From NCBI GenBank assembly GCA_003116975.1, contig BGKB01000157.1, forward strand, positions 1 to 48,217: a DNA stretch of 48,217 nt, written 5' to 3'. Positions within the stretch are counted from its first letter, which is position 1. Each line of letters starts with the position of its first letter. The position numbers were made by a program, and so were the translations under genes. Below the pieces are notes generated by a model, which saw only the letters and a list, made by a program, of their open reading frames with translations, had not been told where the DNA came from and searched no databases. This document shows, in pieces, positions 1-8,745 of the stretch. The stretch comes from Aurantiochytrium sp. KH105 (taxonomy: Eukaryota; Sar; Bigyra; Thraustochytrida; Thraustochytriidae).

Positions 1-877
1 TCATCGGGATATAAATGATTATCATCATTGGCATCACGAAGTGCCAGCTGCAGCGCGCATTCATGGCTTACTTGCTATACGAGGCCTACTGGACCTAGTA
101 GGGCCGGGAGTCGATGGCGGTAGGAGCATGTTGTCGTTACGAAGGACCGCTCCGAGAGGGCAGAGTCTTCGTCGCGAACGTGTGACCTCGAGCGCATGAG
201 CAGATCTGATGCAGCTCGCAGTGGCAGGCAGGTATGTCTCTTCGGGGAGGCGAGGTATGACGATAGGGATCGGAGGAGACATTGTACAACGCGAGGCGCT
301 TGCTTCACGCCTTGCACACGTTTCTGACACGATGGCGATCCACCCCAGCATAGGCCTGCATAACCCAATTTTGAAGAGCGGAAGTGAAGGATGGCCTTTG
401 TCGAAAGTGACTGTGAGTGCCAGTCGTGTGTGGACTGCTCGGCTTGGTCGAAGGGCAGGGTAGTAGTAACACATCTCGGAGATCTTTTCTTCAAAGGGGG
501 AGCGGAGAAAGGTCAGCTGCCTGCCATTGGGGACGACGTGATCCGTACGACGATGGCAAGGTGATCCGTACGACGATGGCAAAGTGACACTGTAGCAGCA
601 GCAGCACTGCAGCAGGAGATCACAGGTTCTCAATGATGGCATTGTTTGTTCCAGAACCTCTGGAACCAATGGAGGCGCCTTCGTCTTCACGAAGAGCTTC
701 GCGTTGAGAACATCTGGTAGACGAACAAGGCTGCCAAAGACAAAGCGGCCGCCAAAGTCGCCGCAAGATACTTGCGCGCGTGAGAGACAAAGCAAAGCGC
801 AATTGAGGTCGAGGCAAGGCGGCGAGACGCAGCCGGGGAGATCGTGACAGCGCAACGGGGCAGGTCGAGCGAGAACA
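1..877. other. Non-coding stretch upstream of the carotene hydroxylase gene
   Basis: I see no convincing gene here. The open frames are short, overlap on both strands and look like no known protein. It holds a 23-bp tandem duplication (538-583) and presumably the promoter and 5' leader of the plus-strand gene that starts at 878. Confidence 0.5.
538..583. repeat. 23-bp tandem duplication (two copies)
   Basis: Two adjacent units (538-560 and 561-583) beginning gtgatccgtacgacgatggc differ only at the last base. It looks like a recent local duplication. Confidence 0.9.
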
Positions 878-1576
878 ATGCGGCTGCGCGTGCTGTTTCC
901 TCTGGCGGGACTGGCCTGCTCGCTTGTGGGACTCATTCTGGCGCTGCTTGTAGGCGAGTGGAGTCTGCTTCGCGTGCTCGTGGCCGTCGTTGTCGCAGTG
1001 GATATGGAGCTGATGGCGAGGTGGATGCATCGTGATCTATGGCATGCCAAGTGGCTGTGGTGGATTCACGCAAGTCACCATGGCCTATCGGCGCCCTTGT
1101 ACTCGATCCCTGGCGACAATGCCAAAGGCTTCCAACCCAAACGAGTCATCAAGGGTGTACTTGAAGCAAACGATGTTTTTGCAGCCATCTTTGCGGTTGC
1201 AGCCACGTTGACCTTGGAGGCGTCATACAAGCCACCACCCGCGCTCATTAAAGATCTTGCCTTTGGGACGGCTATTGGGTTCACATTTTATGGCATCATG
1301 TACTTTATCGGCCATGATTTAATTGCTCATCGGCGTGGCGGGCCCGAACTTGCTGACGTCCTGGCACGCTTGGCTCCACAATACATTAGCTCATGTGCTC
1401 ATGCACACGTCAAGTATCATCACAGTGGCAATGATGACTCTCGTCCATATGGATTTTTCCTTCCAGAGGTGGAATTGACGGGGGCCGAGGACCGTTGGTT
1501 CGTCAAGGCGTCGCATCGCGCCACGCAGGCGGTCATGCTTGCTCTCGCGGGCCTTGGGGCATGCGCCTGCGTTTGA
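878..1576 (+). CDS. crtZ: Beta-carotene 3-hydroxylase (CrtZ-type di-iron hydroxylase)
   Basis: 232 aa. CrtZ-type enzymes are membrane di-iron oxygenases that add hydroxyls to the beta-ionone rings of beta-carotene (giving zeaxanthin) or canthaxanthin (giving astaxanthin). The sequence shows the full histidine set of the fatty acid hydroxylase superfamily in order: HRDLWH (HxxxxH), HASHH (HxxHH), HDLIAH (HxxxxH) and HVKYHH (HxxxHH). These are interleaved with hydrophobic spans near residues 8-40, 100-120 and 130-150. It is somewhat longer than bacterial CrtZ (about 160-180 aa), with a hydrophobic N-terminal segment. The ATG at 878 is the first in frame and leaves the N-terminal membrane span intact. 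A plain fatty-acid or sterol hydroxylase is less likely because the histidine spacing and the MHRDLWH context are typical of carotene hydroxylases. Substrate is inferred from the family. Confidence 0.88.
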   Translation: MRLRVLFPLAGLACSLVGLILALLVGEWSLLRVLVAVVVAVDMELMARWMHRDLWHAKWLWWIHASHHGLSAPLYSIPGDNAKGFQPKRVIKGVLEANDVFAAIFAVAATLTLEASYKPPPALIKDLAFGTAIGFTFYGIMYFIGHDLIAHRRGGPELADVLARLAPQYISSCAHAHVKYHHSGNDDSRPYGFFLPEVELTGAEDRWFVKASHRATQAVMLALAGLGACACV

Positions 1577-1740
1577 CAACAGGGCCAAGACTTTTACGTA
1601 AGGCTCGCTTGATTGCCTTGGATTTTCTCGTTGGTCGCAATATGTTGCTGCCTACAACGACTTTCATGGATGGTGTAAGAACAAGGTGCAATGCAGAAGA
1701 TGCATGCTTTCTAACACTCACGACAACGATGGTATATGAG

Positions 1741-1763
1741 ATGATGATGATGATGATGATGAT
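1741..1763. repeat. (ATG)n trinucleotide microsatellite
   Basis: Seven ATG units lie in the short gap between the converging carotene hydroxylase and LMBR1-like genes. The gap (1577-1812) holds no other recognisable element. Confidence 0.9.
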
Positions 1764-1812
1764 CGTAGGTACTTACATGATGGTTTATTTATTTTTTGTC
1801 AGCCGCGTCTCG

Positions 1813-3576
1813 CTACGTCTGTTGCAGGGCCTGCGTCGAGGCTGAAGCCCCTGTGGCGCCCTCCCCCTCGCGGATGCTCGCAGCCTTATCTCCAGCCTCG
1901 GCCTCGTCGCCCGTAACCGCGGAATTTTTATGCTTCTTGAGGAGCTTTGCTTCACGCTCGCGCTCTGCGGTCTGAAGCTTGAACTGCTCAATTTTCTTGG
2001 AGAGAAACTTGGCTTGGCGAATGTGCTTGCTCTGCGGAAAAAAGATGAGCCAAATGGAGGTGATCAGCGCAATCGCCAGCATGGCAATGATAAAGACATT
2101 GTTCTCGTAGAACCAACGGAAAAACAACATGTAGGTGATCTGTTGGCCGAAAATGGCGTCCATCTCGGTGAGTACCACGTACTCGGATAGCGTGGCGCCA
2201 ATGAACTGAATGAGGGGCGCAATGCACAAAAGAATGAGCGAGGTGTTGATGAGAAACGAGTTCATGTACGTCCCGTTCCACTTCATTGGGTGAATTTCGA
2301 TAATGAAGAATCGTAGACCAAAGCGTTCGTTGCCCTTCATGACGCAAAACAACAGGTAAAAGGTAAAGACACCGATAAGAATGGTGCCCACCAGCGCAAA
2401 GTGGATTTCCTTGCTCGCAGCGTTGAACATGACGTTGAGAAAGTACTCGGCCGGCACGCCATCTGGACCGTAGGGCGAGCGCACGAGGTTGTACAAAATA
2501 ATCTGCAACACCCAAAGCAGCGAAAGGATGGCTGCCAGAATGCCGCCGATTAGCTTGCACCACGGGATAAAGGGGTTAAAATTTTTCCAGTTCTCGTGGC
2601 ACAGCTTGAGCGCCTCGTACTCCTCCTCAAGCTCCACAACGGACTGCTTGAACTCGTTGAAGAGCGTCTTTTCCTCGCGCTTGCGCTTGAACTTGCGAAA
2701 ATTAAAGGTGCTGCGAACCGACGCCCCCACCGTTTGCTCGCCGTCCGCCTCCTTGTGCGCCTGGTCTAACAGCTTGACGCCAGCCTCGATGAGTTTTGCA
2801 GTCTGCTTCTGAATGCTCACCTTGGTGTCGGCGTAAACCTTGTTGCTCATGTACTTGGGCCTGTAAATGTACCCGTACACCAAGTCCACAGGGAGCGCTG
2901 CAAGCCCGATGCCAACGTAGAGCGCAAAGAGGAACCAGCCGATGAAACTCAGGAATCCAGGCAGGAACACGAGAACCGGTGTCCCGAACTTGATCCGTTC
3001 CTGCGACGAGTCCAGGAGTTCCTGGTTCGGGTTCACGGTGAGACCCGCCAGCTCGCAGGATCCCCCAGGGCAATCCTGAAAACTCAACTCCGTGACTGTG
3101 TAGTTTTGCACGGGCGGAGCGGTGTAGCGCAGGAAAAAGTAGCACACGACGAAAGCGCCGGCAAAGATAATGGTGATGGCAAAGTTGGGCCACGCCGCCG
3201 CCGCGCAGGCCGCACACGTGGTCTTCGTCTCAAAGTCGAATGACTCGTAAAAGAAAATGGTGTACGGAATGAATAGCAGGACCCACGCGCCAATGATGAG
3301 GAAGGCTGCCTGCCAAACCCAAAACAAGTCCAGGCCGCCACATGCAAGGTCGCTAATGACACCGCATCCGAACTCTGTGCCCTGATTGGCGACGTCAAAA
3401 GGGATAATGAGCACTGTCACCATCCCAATCGTCATGCCCAAGAGGACGACAATTTTGGAGAACCATGATGTGTTCCGGTCGTCGGGGTGTTGGTAGTACA
3501 CCAAAATGTAGTAATTGAAGACCAGCACTACGACGGGGACCACGACGGCCAGCACGATGAGCCAAACATCCACCAT
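1813..3576 (-). CDS. LMBR1-like (LIMR/LMBD family) multi-pass membrane protein
   Basis: 587 aa. The protein starts with an outward-facing hydrophobic span (residues about 3-30, ending in a YYQHPDD loop). It then has repeated transmembrane segments near 40-60, 85-110, 130-150, 205-235, 340-360, 385-410, 440-465 and 490-510. The segment IGLAALPVDLVYGYIY matches the family signature seen in lysosomal cobalamin exporter LMBD1 and the limb-region receptors (GxxALPxxLIxG). A charged, probably cytosolic coiled-coil loop (about 265-330, rich in K/R/E) follows the central spans, as in the family. The C-terminal tail is charged, then Ala/Gly/Thr-rich. Members are lysosomal or plasma-membrane receptors or transport accessory proteins; I cannot say whether this one handles cobalamin. 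The ATG at 3576 gives a normal N-terminus, and the gene is divergent from the one at 4567. Confidence 0.8.
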   Translation of the reverse strand: MVDVWLIVLAVVVPVVVLVFNYYILVYYQHPDDRNTSWFSKIVVLLGMTIGMVTVLIIPFDVANQGTEFGCGVISDLACGGLDLFWVWQAAFLIIGAWVLLFIPYTIFFYESFDFETKTTCAACAAAAWPNFAITIIFAGAFVVCYFFLRYTAPPVQNYTVTELSFQDCPGGSCELAGLTVNPNQELLDSSQERIKFGTPVLVFLPGFLSFIGWFLFALYVGIGLAALPVDLVYGYIYRPKYMSNKVYADTKVSIQKQTAKLIEAGVKLLDQAHKEADGEQTVGASVRSTFNFRKFKRKREEKTLFNEFKQSVVELEEEYEALKLCHENWKNFNPFIPWCKLIGGILAAILSLLWVLQIILYNLVRSPYGPDGVPAEYFLNVMFNAASKEIHFALVGTILIGVFTFYLLFCVMKGNERFGLRFFIIEIHPMKWNGTYMNSFLINTSLILLCIAPLIQFIGATLSEYVVLTEMDAIFGQQITYMLFFRWFYENNVFIIAMLAIALITSIWLIFFPQSKHIRQAKFLSKKIEQFKLQTAEREREAKLLKKHKNSAVTGDEAEAGDKAASIREGEGATGASASTQALQQT

Positions 3577-4566
3577 GATCTGGCTGTTTGTCTGTCTGTC
3601 AGTCAGTCTGTCTGACTGTCTACAAGGCAGTCAGCTTCCTGCTGGCCTTTTCGCCCCGGATCGGGATCGGGCCGAACGAAGAAGCACCTCACCTCCTCGG
3701 CCGTGCTATTCTTTGCAATCACTTCTGCGTGCAAACTCGCTCGCAGCCGACCGCTCGCGGTGAATCTCTCCAAACCGCCCGTGAAATCCTTCGCTCCCAC
3801 GGCCGTCCGCTCGGCCGCCCGCTCGCTCGTGGCCGAGAGGGTCAGAGGGCGTCGCCTCTGCGAGCAAGCAAGCAAGCAAGCAAAACTGGCCGCCCGAGCG
3901 AGCCGCGTCGTCGCAGTCGTCCCGACTCTCTGCCTCGACGGGCGTCGCCGCCGCCGCCTGGACGAGCGCGCCGCGCAGAGGCTCTCCGCGCGGGCCGCGT
4001 GGGGCGCCGGTCGCCGGCTCGCTCGCCGCGCGCGCGGGCGTCGGGGCTCGAGTTCGCGCGGCTGTTGGTTTGCTCTGCTGATCCGCGTGCTCGACGCTGC
4101 CCCGGATAGCGCGCGCTCGCCCGCCAGCGAGCCCCGCCGCAGTGGGCCGTTAGGCGCAACTTATCTTACTCTTGGTCGCTTTTGGCACAGCACGAACTCG
4201 GTCGGCAAGGCCCAACTCCGAGTGGTCGGTCGGCACGGCATGACTCGGCATCGCGCGAGAAGAACTCGCGCGGAAAGGAAAGAAAGAACTCGCGCGGGGA
4301 CTTCGTCGGGCGGGATAAGGGTTCGGAGCAGGACCGACTGCGAGAGTCTGGCCCGGGTGGCTGGGACGTCGAAACGGGTCTCGTCTTACTTTTGATGTTA
4401 GTGCACTAGTATCACGAAGGGCTGACGCACGATACTGTACAAAGAGTGAGCAGACGCGGACGTCGTGCGTGAGCACAGAGGCTCTGCAAGCAAATCACGT
4501 TGCGGGTGAACGGGCGTCTTTTACGCATGAGCGAGCGAGCGAGACAGGGGTGGTTGAAACGTTAAA
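3577..4566. other. Divergent intergenic region, no gene recognised
   Basis: About 1 kb between two divergent start codons. It contains a GTCT/CAGT-type tetranucleotide stretch (about 3590-3620), an (AAGC)n run (about 3863-3883) and a very GC-rich middle. The open frames are Arg/Ala-rich products of base composition. It probably holds both promoters. Confidence 0.5.
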
Positions 4567-6408
4567 ATGACCGCGGGTCTCGAGGCCAAGATCAAAACAC
4601 TCTTGCGGCAACGCGACGAGGTCATCGAGGCCCTGCGCGACGCCAGCTTGACGCTTGCCGAGTCCGGTGTCGACCATACAGAATATTTGGATGCTTTCTT
4701 GCACGAATCGCCACCGCGTGACGAGGATGCAGAAGAAGAAGCCGCCGCGATTGCCCAGCGCCGGGCCCAACTGCTTGAAGGCATTCAAGAGATGGGAGGA
4801 GATCTCGATCATGTCGAGTCGCTCGAGGAAAATTGGCCGCTCAAGCGCAGCTGGCTTCAGGTACTCTTGTTCAAATTGCGCAATGTCTTTGTAAGCCGAG
4901 AAAATCGAGCCATTCAGCGAATTGTCGAAGACGCGATGCGCGATAATTTTCGTGCAACAATCACCAAGTCTTGGCTTCTTGCATGGGTACGATCAAATTT
5001 CCCAGTTCAGGCCGTTGAAATTGAGCAGAACGAACAAGATGATCAAACTGTAGAGGACTCGGAAGGTATGCCCGAGTCCCCCCGACAGACGCAAACATCA
5101 TGTACTACGCCCAAAGATGCAATCCGGACCGAGGAATTCAATGCTGAAACAGGCGAATCAACACAAACCGACCAATACGACAAGAAGGAAAGGCATAAAA
5201 ATGCGTCAAAGGAACTCTCCGACGGTTTACCAATTACCGATGGAAGTCGAGATTTGAGCACAGAGGGACAAGTATCCAGCACGATAGAGTCTCGTGAACC
5301 TATCAAGCAAGAGACGAACAATTCTACAAACGAAGATGGAACACGAGAGAATGCCTCAAAAGAAAATCAAGTGGCCAAATTCGAAGAATGCGGAATTCTA
5401 GATTCTAACAAGGACAATCCAATCACAGACGAGACGTCGCGCAAAAAGAACATCGTCTATGAGTGCAGTCTCCGGACCGTAGACTGGCCACTATGGAAAT
5501 TGTGGCCTCTCCGATTCAAAATTCATGCTTTGGCTTACTTGCGCGAGCATCGCAACTGGCTTTGGAAGACTGTGGCGCCGGACGAGCCACTCCGCAAAGC
5601 GAGTTTTCGAGTAAAGCTCGGGTCGTGGGCTCGCGTCAACACCACAGATGCTCTACAGTTCAAGCTTCACACCATTGAAGATGGCGGCCCAGAGTTGCTG
5701 CGTGAGGTCGGAGCTCGCGCAGTGGCTCCCAAACCTTTGGCGTGTGTGAGTGTGGACATTCGAATGCCAAGAGATCCCGTGAGGCCGCCGTCTGCGCGAA
5801 GCGGCTCGTACGATGATTCAGACGAGGAGGGGGAGGAGGAAAAGGAAAAGGAGCCTATTCCGCAGCCACTCGAGGCTCTCGAGTTACGCGACGTGCTCCG
5901 TGAAGCAGTGGACATTGTGCTGGATCCAGAACTGCAGCAAGTCCCGGGCTACATTGTCACCAAGGTAGGCTTTACCGACAAAGACAAGAGAGCGTTACGT
6001 ATCACTTCGTTTTTTTCAACAGATATGGAAGACAACTTCTGGGTGCAGCGCCTCTCGGGAACGCTTAGGATCTGGCCTGGACTTGGTTTACTTCAAAATT
6101 GGATCTTGCAAAAAGAGATCTCGCTCGCCGGCGTTGACGCCCAGCTTACGTGTGAATACCGTGCGACTCGTGACGAGATTTTAACGGGGTCTGACATTTC
6201 GCTTCGCTTTCCGGGGCTGCACGGGGTCGTCAACCCTCTTTCACGCTTTTATCGCAGCTGCATGGAAAGTACGGCGACAAAGGCATCGCGTGCTGACGCG
6301 GTGTGTGGAATTCTGCTTGAAGCATTTGCCGCGGGGAGCATCGAGGATCTCATATGTGTGCGCGCGTGTGCTGGGCCGCACGCCATTGTACTTGAGAACG
6401 AATCGTAA
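4567..6408 (+). CDS. Hypothetical protein with duplicated Trp-rich motif
   Basis: 613 aa, not recognised. The N-terminus (1-75) is helical and acidic. Residues about 90-140 form a basic, Trp-containing segment (WPLKRSW, then FKLR and SRENR). A long polar, disordered linker follows (about 155-295, rich in E, T, S, N, Q). The second half starts with a related Trp segment (WPLWKLW at 307, then FKIH and LREHRN). It continues as a mixed alpha/beta region interrupted by an acidic loop (about 415-435) up to the end. There is no signal peptide, transmembrane span or metal motif. Codon use resembles the neighbours except in the linker, which is richer in A/T. The ATG at 4567 is the first in frame and follows an A-rich context. 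The gene is divergent from the LMBR1-like gene and converges on the NOL8-like gene. I do not assign a function. Confidence 0.8.
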   Translation: MTAGLEAKIKTLLRQRDEVIEALRDASLTLAESGVDHTEYLDAFLHESPPRDEDAEEEAAAIAQRRAQLLEGIQEMGGDLDHVESLEENWPLKRSWLQVLLFKLRNVFVSRENRAIQRIVEDAMRDNFRATITKSWLLAWVRSNFPVQAVEIEQNEQDDQTVEDSEGMPESPRQTQTSCTTPKDAIRTEEFNAETGESTQTDQYDKKERHKNASKELSDGLPITDGSRDLSTEGQVSSTIESREPIKQETNNSTNEDGTRENASKENQVAKFEECGILDSNKDNPITDETSRKKNIVYECSLRTVDWPLWKLWPLRFKIHALAYLREHRNWLWKTVAPDEPLRKASFRVKLGSWARVNTTDALQFKLHTIEDGGPELLREVGARAVAPKPLACVSVDIRMPRDPVRPPSARSGSYDDSDEEGEEEKEKEPIPQPLEALELRDVLREAVDIVLDPELQQVPGYIVTKVGFTDKDKRALRITSFFSTDMEDNFWVQRLSGTLRIWPGLGLLQNWILQKEISLAGVDAQLTCEYRATRDEILTGSDISLRFPGLHGVVNPLSRFYRSCMESTATKASRADAVCGILLEAFAAGSIEDLICVRACAGPHAIVLENES

Positions 6409-6672
6409 TGGCAACTGTAAAAAGAAACAAAAGTATAAGGTCCGAAGGTGCCTTCACCCTTGCCGCTTTCCTATAAGCTGAAAAAGACTTGCCGTTTCGT
6501 CGGCTTTGCCTTGATCTTGTACAGCACATCGTGCATCTCGAGGCAAAGGCAGCGGAAAGCATCGCTGTAAAGGCGAAACATACCAGCGCATATGCTGGAC
6601 CGCTTGCCACCGTATGCGTACTTAAGAATAGCTCCCGATGCCAGACGCAGAACAAAACGCCGCTCACCAGTC

Positions 6673-8211
6673 TCAGGCGCGCCCAAAGCCATGCCGCTTC
6701 GCCAGCTTCGCCTTGCTTTTAAAGATGCGGGAAATTTCACCCTGGGTCTCGAGCCATTCCTCCTCGTACCCTTCTCGGCGTCGAAAGAGGTCAGCAGGGT
6801 CCTTTTGCCAGCGCTTTGCAGCAACGCGGTCAACAGCAGCAAAAATATCCGCAACGTGAAAGGTGTGTGAGGCAGGTACAATTTCTGCAGGTGCAAATGT
6901 AGAATTAGCATTGCTCAAAGAATCCAGGGCATCCTGATCTTTCGTCTCGGCAGAATCTTCGGCGTCGGCGCCAGCATTACCAGCAAAAGTGCTGCCAAAT
7001 AGGGAGAAAGAGCTTGCCTGTTCTTTGTTGCTAAGAAATTCTTCAAAGATGCCGCGGAGTTGCGTTTTGGGAGCTTCTTCGGGCGCTCCGTTTTCATTGG
7101 CATTTCCCACAATGGCATCTTTCATTTCGTCGTCATTCTCGTCCTTTTCTTCTTCCTCTTCCTCGTCCTCCTCGTCGTCCTCTTCTTCATCGTCCTCGGC
7201 GTTTTCTTCCTCCTCATTGTCCTCGTCATCGACGACATCTTCATCTGCGTCATCCACTTGATCTGAATCGCTCATCTTATCGGATGTTTTCTCGCTGTCC
7301 TCATCGGCAGCTCTACCTTTTTCGTTGTCGTCGTCATCATCCATGAATTGAACAATGCCTCCTCCATGATCCGCACCAGCAGAGTTGCCGTCAGTTCGCT
7401 CTTTTCTGATGCCATACGCAGCAGCAAATTCCTCCTCCTCTGTATTTCCAGACTGCGATGCTTGCTGTTGCTCTTGGAGAAGTGACGAGAGGACGCCAAG
7501 AAGCTGGGTGTTCTCGTTATCAAGTGCGCGTTGGGTCTCGCCGTCATCAGAGTCTGCGCTGGAAAGATGCTGCGTTCCATTCTCAAAGGCCTCGAGCCGT
7601 GCGCGCACAGCAGCTGCACGCTCAGCAGCAAGCGGCGGCGGCGGCTTGTCCGAAGCTGGCGCAACGCGCTCTGGCTGCTTGATTTCGGAAAAATCGACAG
7701 TCCATGTGTCGGTCCCATTCTTACGCTTATCACTGTTGTCGTCGTCGTCGTCGTCGTCGTCGCTGCTCTCGTCGTCGCTCAGATTTCCAAAGTGATTGGA
7801 CTTGTTGGGTAGCACTTGCACCATCTCGCGCTTGCCTTCGCAACGCCGAAGTCGAAGCGGTTTGCTGGACAACGTGGGACGGATCTCCGCCTCGGGTCGT
7901 TTCCGTTTGCGCGGAGCGTCAAAGCCAGCCGGTGTCTTGAGCATGTCGAGCGTGAAGGGACCTCGTTTAGTTCTCTCAACCTTGAGCGTTAGCTTGCGCC
8001 ACCTGCACTTGTTGTAGGCCTTGACGCAGGCATCTGCAGCCTCCTCAGGCTCGATGACGGCGAACATGAAGCAGTCCTGCTCGATTGGATTTCCGCCTTT
8101 GTGGACCTCGACATCGCAAACCTTTTCCACGCCACGAGCGCGTTCCAGCAGCGCTACGATCTTGTCCTCTTCCACAGGAAGCCGCAAGCCGCCCACGTAG
8201 ACGCGCGCCAT
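6673..8211 (-). CDS. NOL8-like nucleolar RRM protein
   Basis: 512 aa from the chosen start. Residues about 3-90 form one RNA recognition motif, beginning RVYVGGLRLPVEEDKI (RNP2-like) with FMFAVIEP at the RNP1 position. It ends KLTLKVERTKRGPFTLDML, an arrangement like the N-terminus of human NOL8. The middle is disordered with long Asp/Glu runs (about residues 170-180 and 325-395). The C-terminal 40 residues (FRRREGYEEEWLETQGEISR, then a basic IFKSKAKLAKRH) resemble the conserved tail of NOL8. Family members act in the nucleolus in pre-rRNA processing and large-subunit assembly; a role here is inferred. I chose the ATG at 8211 because it sits directly before the RRM. An upstream in-frame ATG at 8439 would add 76 Arg-rich residues typical of untranslated GC-rich leader. 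Confidence 0.72.
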   Translation of the reverse strand: MARVYVGGLRLPVEEDKIVALLERARGVEKVCDVEVHKGGNPIEQDCFMFAVIEPEEAADACVKAYNKCRWRKLTLKVERTKRGPFTLDMLKTPAGFDAPRKRKRPEAEIRPTLSSKPLRLRRCEGKREMVQVLPNKSNHFGNLSDDESSDDDDDDDDNSDKRKNGTDTWTVDFSEIKQPERVAPASDKPPPPLAAERAAAVRARLEAFENGTQHLSSADSDDGETQRALDNENTQLLGVLSSLLQEQQQASQSGNTEEEEFAAAYGIRKERTDGNSAGADHGGGIVQFMDDDDDNEKGRAADEDSEKTSDKMSDSDQVDDADEDVVDDEDNEEEENAEDDEEEDDEEDEEEEEEKDENDDEMKDAIVGNANENGAPEEAPKTQLRGIFEEFLSNKEQASSFSLFGSTFAGNAGADAEDSAETKDQDALDSLSNANSTFAPAEIVPASHTFHVADIFAAVDRVAAKRWQKDPADLFRRREGYEEEWLETQGEISRIFKSKAKLAKRHGFGRA

Positions 8212-8745
8212 TGTGGCTGTGACGCCTCCAACGCGTGCAAGTTCTTGCCTTCGGCCACCGAGACCTCGCAAGCTTTCTTTCGAAGCTCTTTCGTTGGTTG
8301 TTCGTCTACGCGCACACCGCGCAGACGTGCCAGGCCCTCCCCGTTCGCTCGCTCGGCGTCGGTCAAAGGCTCGGCTCTCTCTGCCGGCGTCGCTGTCGCG
8401 AAGGCGTCGCGCGGGCTCTGCTCTCGCGACCCCGACCACTCACACGGCCGCGCCAGACAGATGGGTTTCTCATGTTCTTAAGGTCACCAGAGTTCCATAT
8501 GTTCTCGCGCTTATCACGCTTATTGGACGGCGACTCGCTGCTGACAGACACGGTGCTGCAGACCGAGTTGATTCTAGTGCGCGACGACGAGACGACGACG
8601 ACGACGACGACCACCTCAATTGAGAGGGACCGAAGAAGCGCGGAGAGACGCGCGTGTTTAAGGAAGGCAGCGCGCACGCTTGGCGCAGCTGCGCTTGCGC
8701 CCGACAGCATCGCCCGGCCTTTGCCCGCGCAGCAGATTGCGTGAG
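8212..8745. other. Divergent promoter region NOL8-like / hydroxymethylbilane synthase
   Basis: 534 bp between two ATG codons on opposite strands. It includes a GAC/GACGAC trinucleotide run (about 8583-8612). No gene of its own is recognised. A bidirectional promoter for nucleolar and heme-synthesis genes is inferred. Confidence 0.45.
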
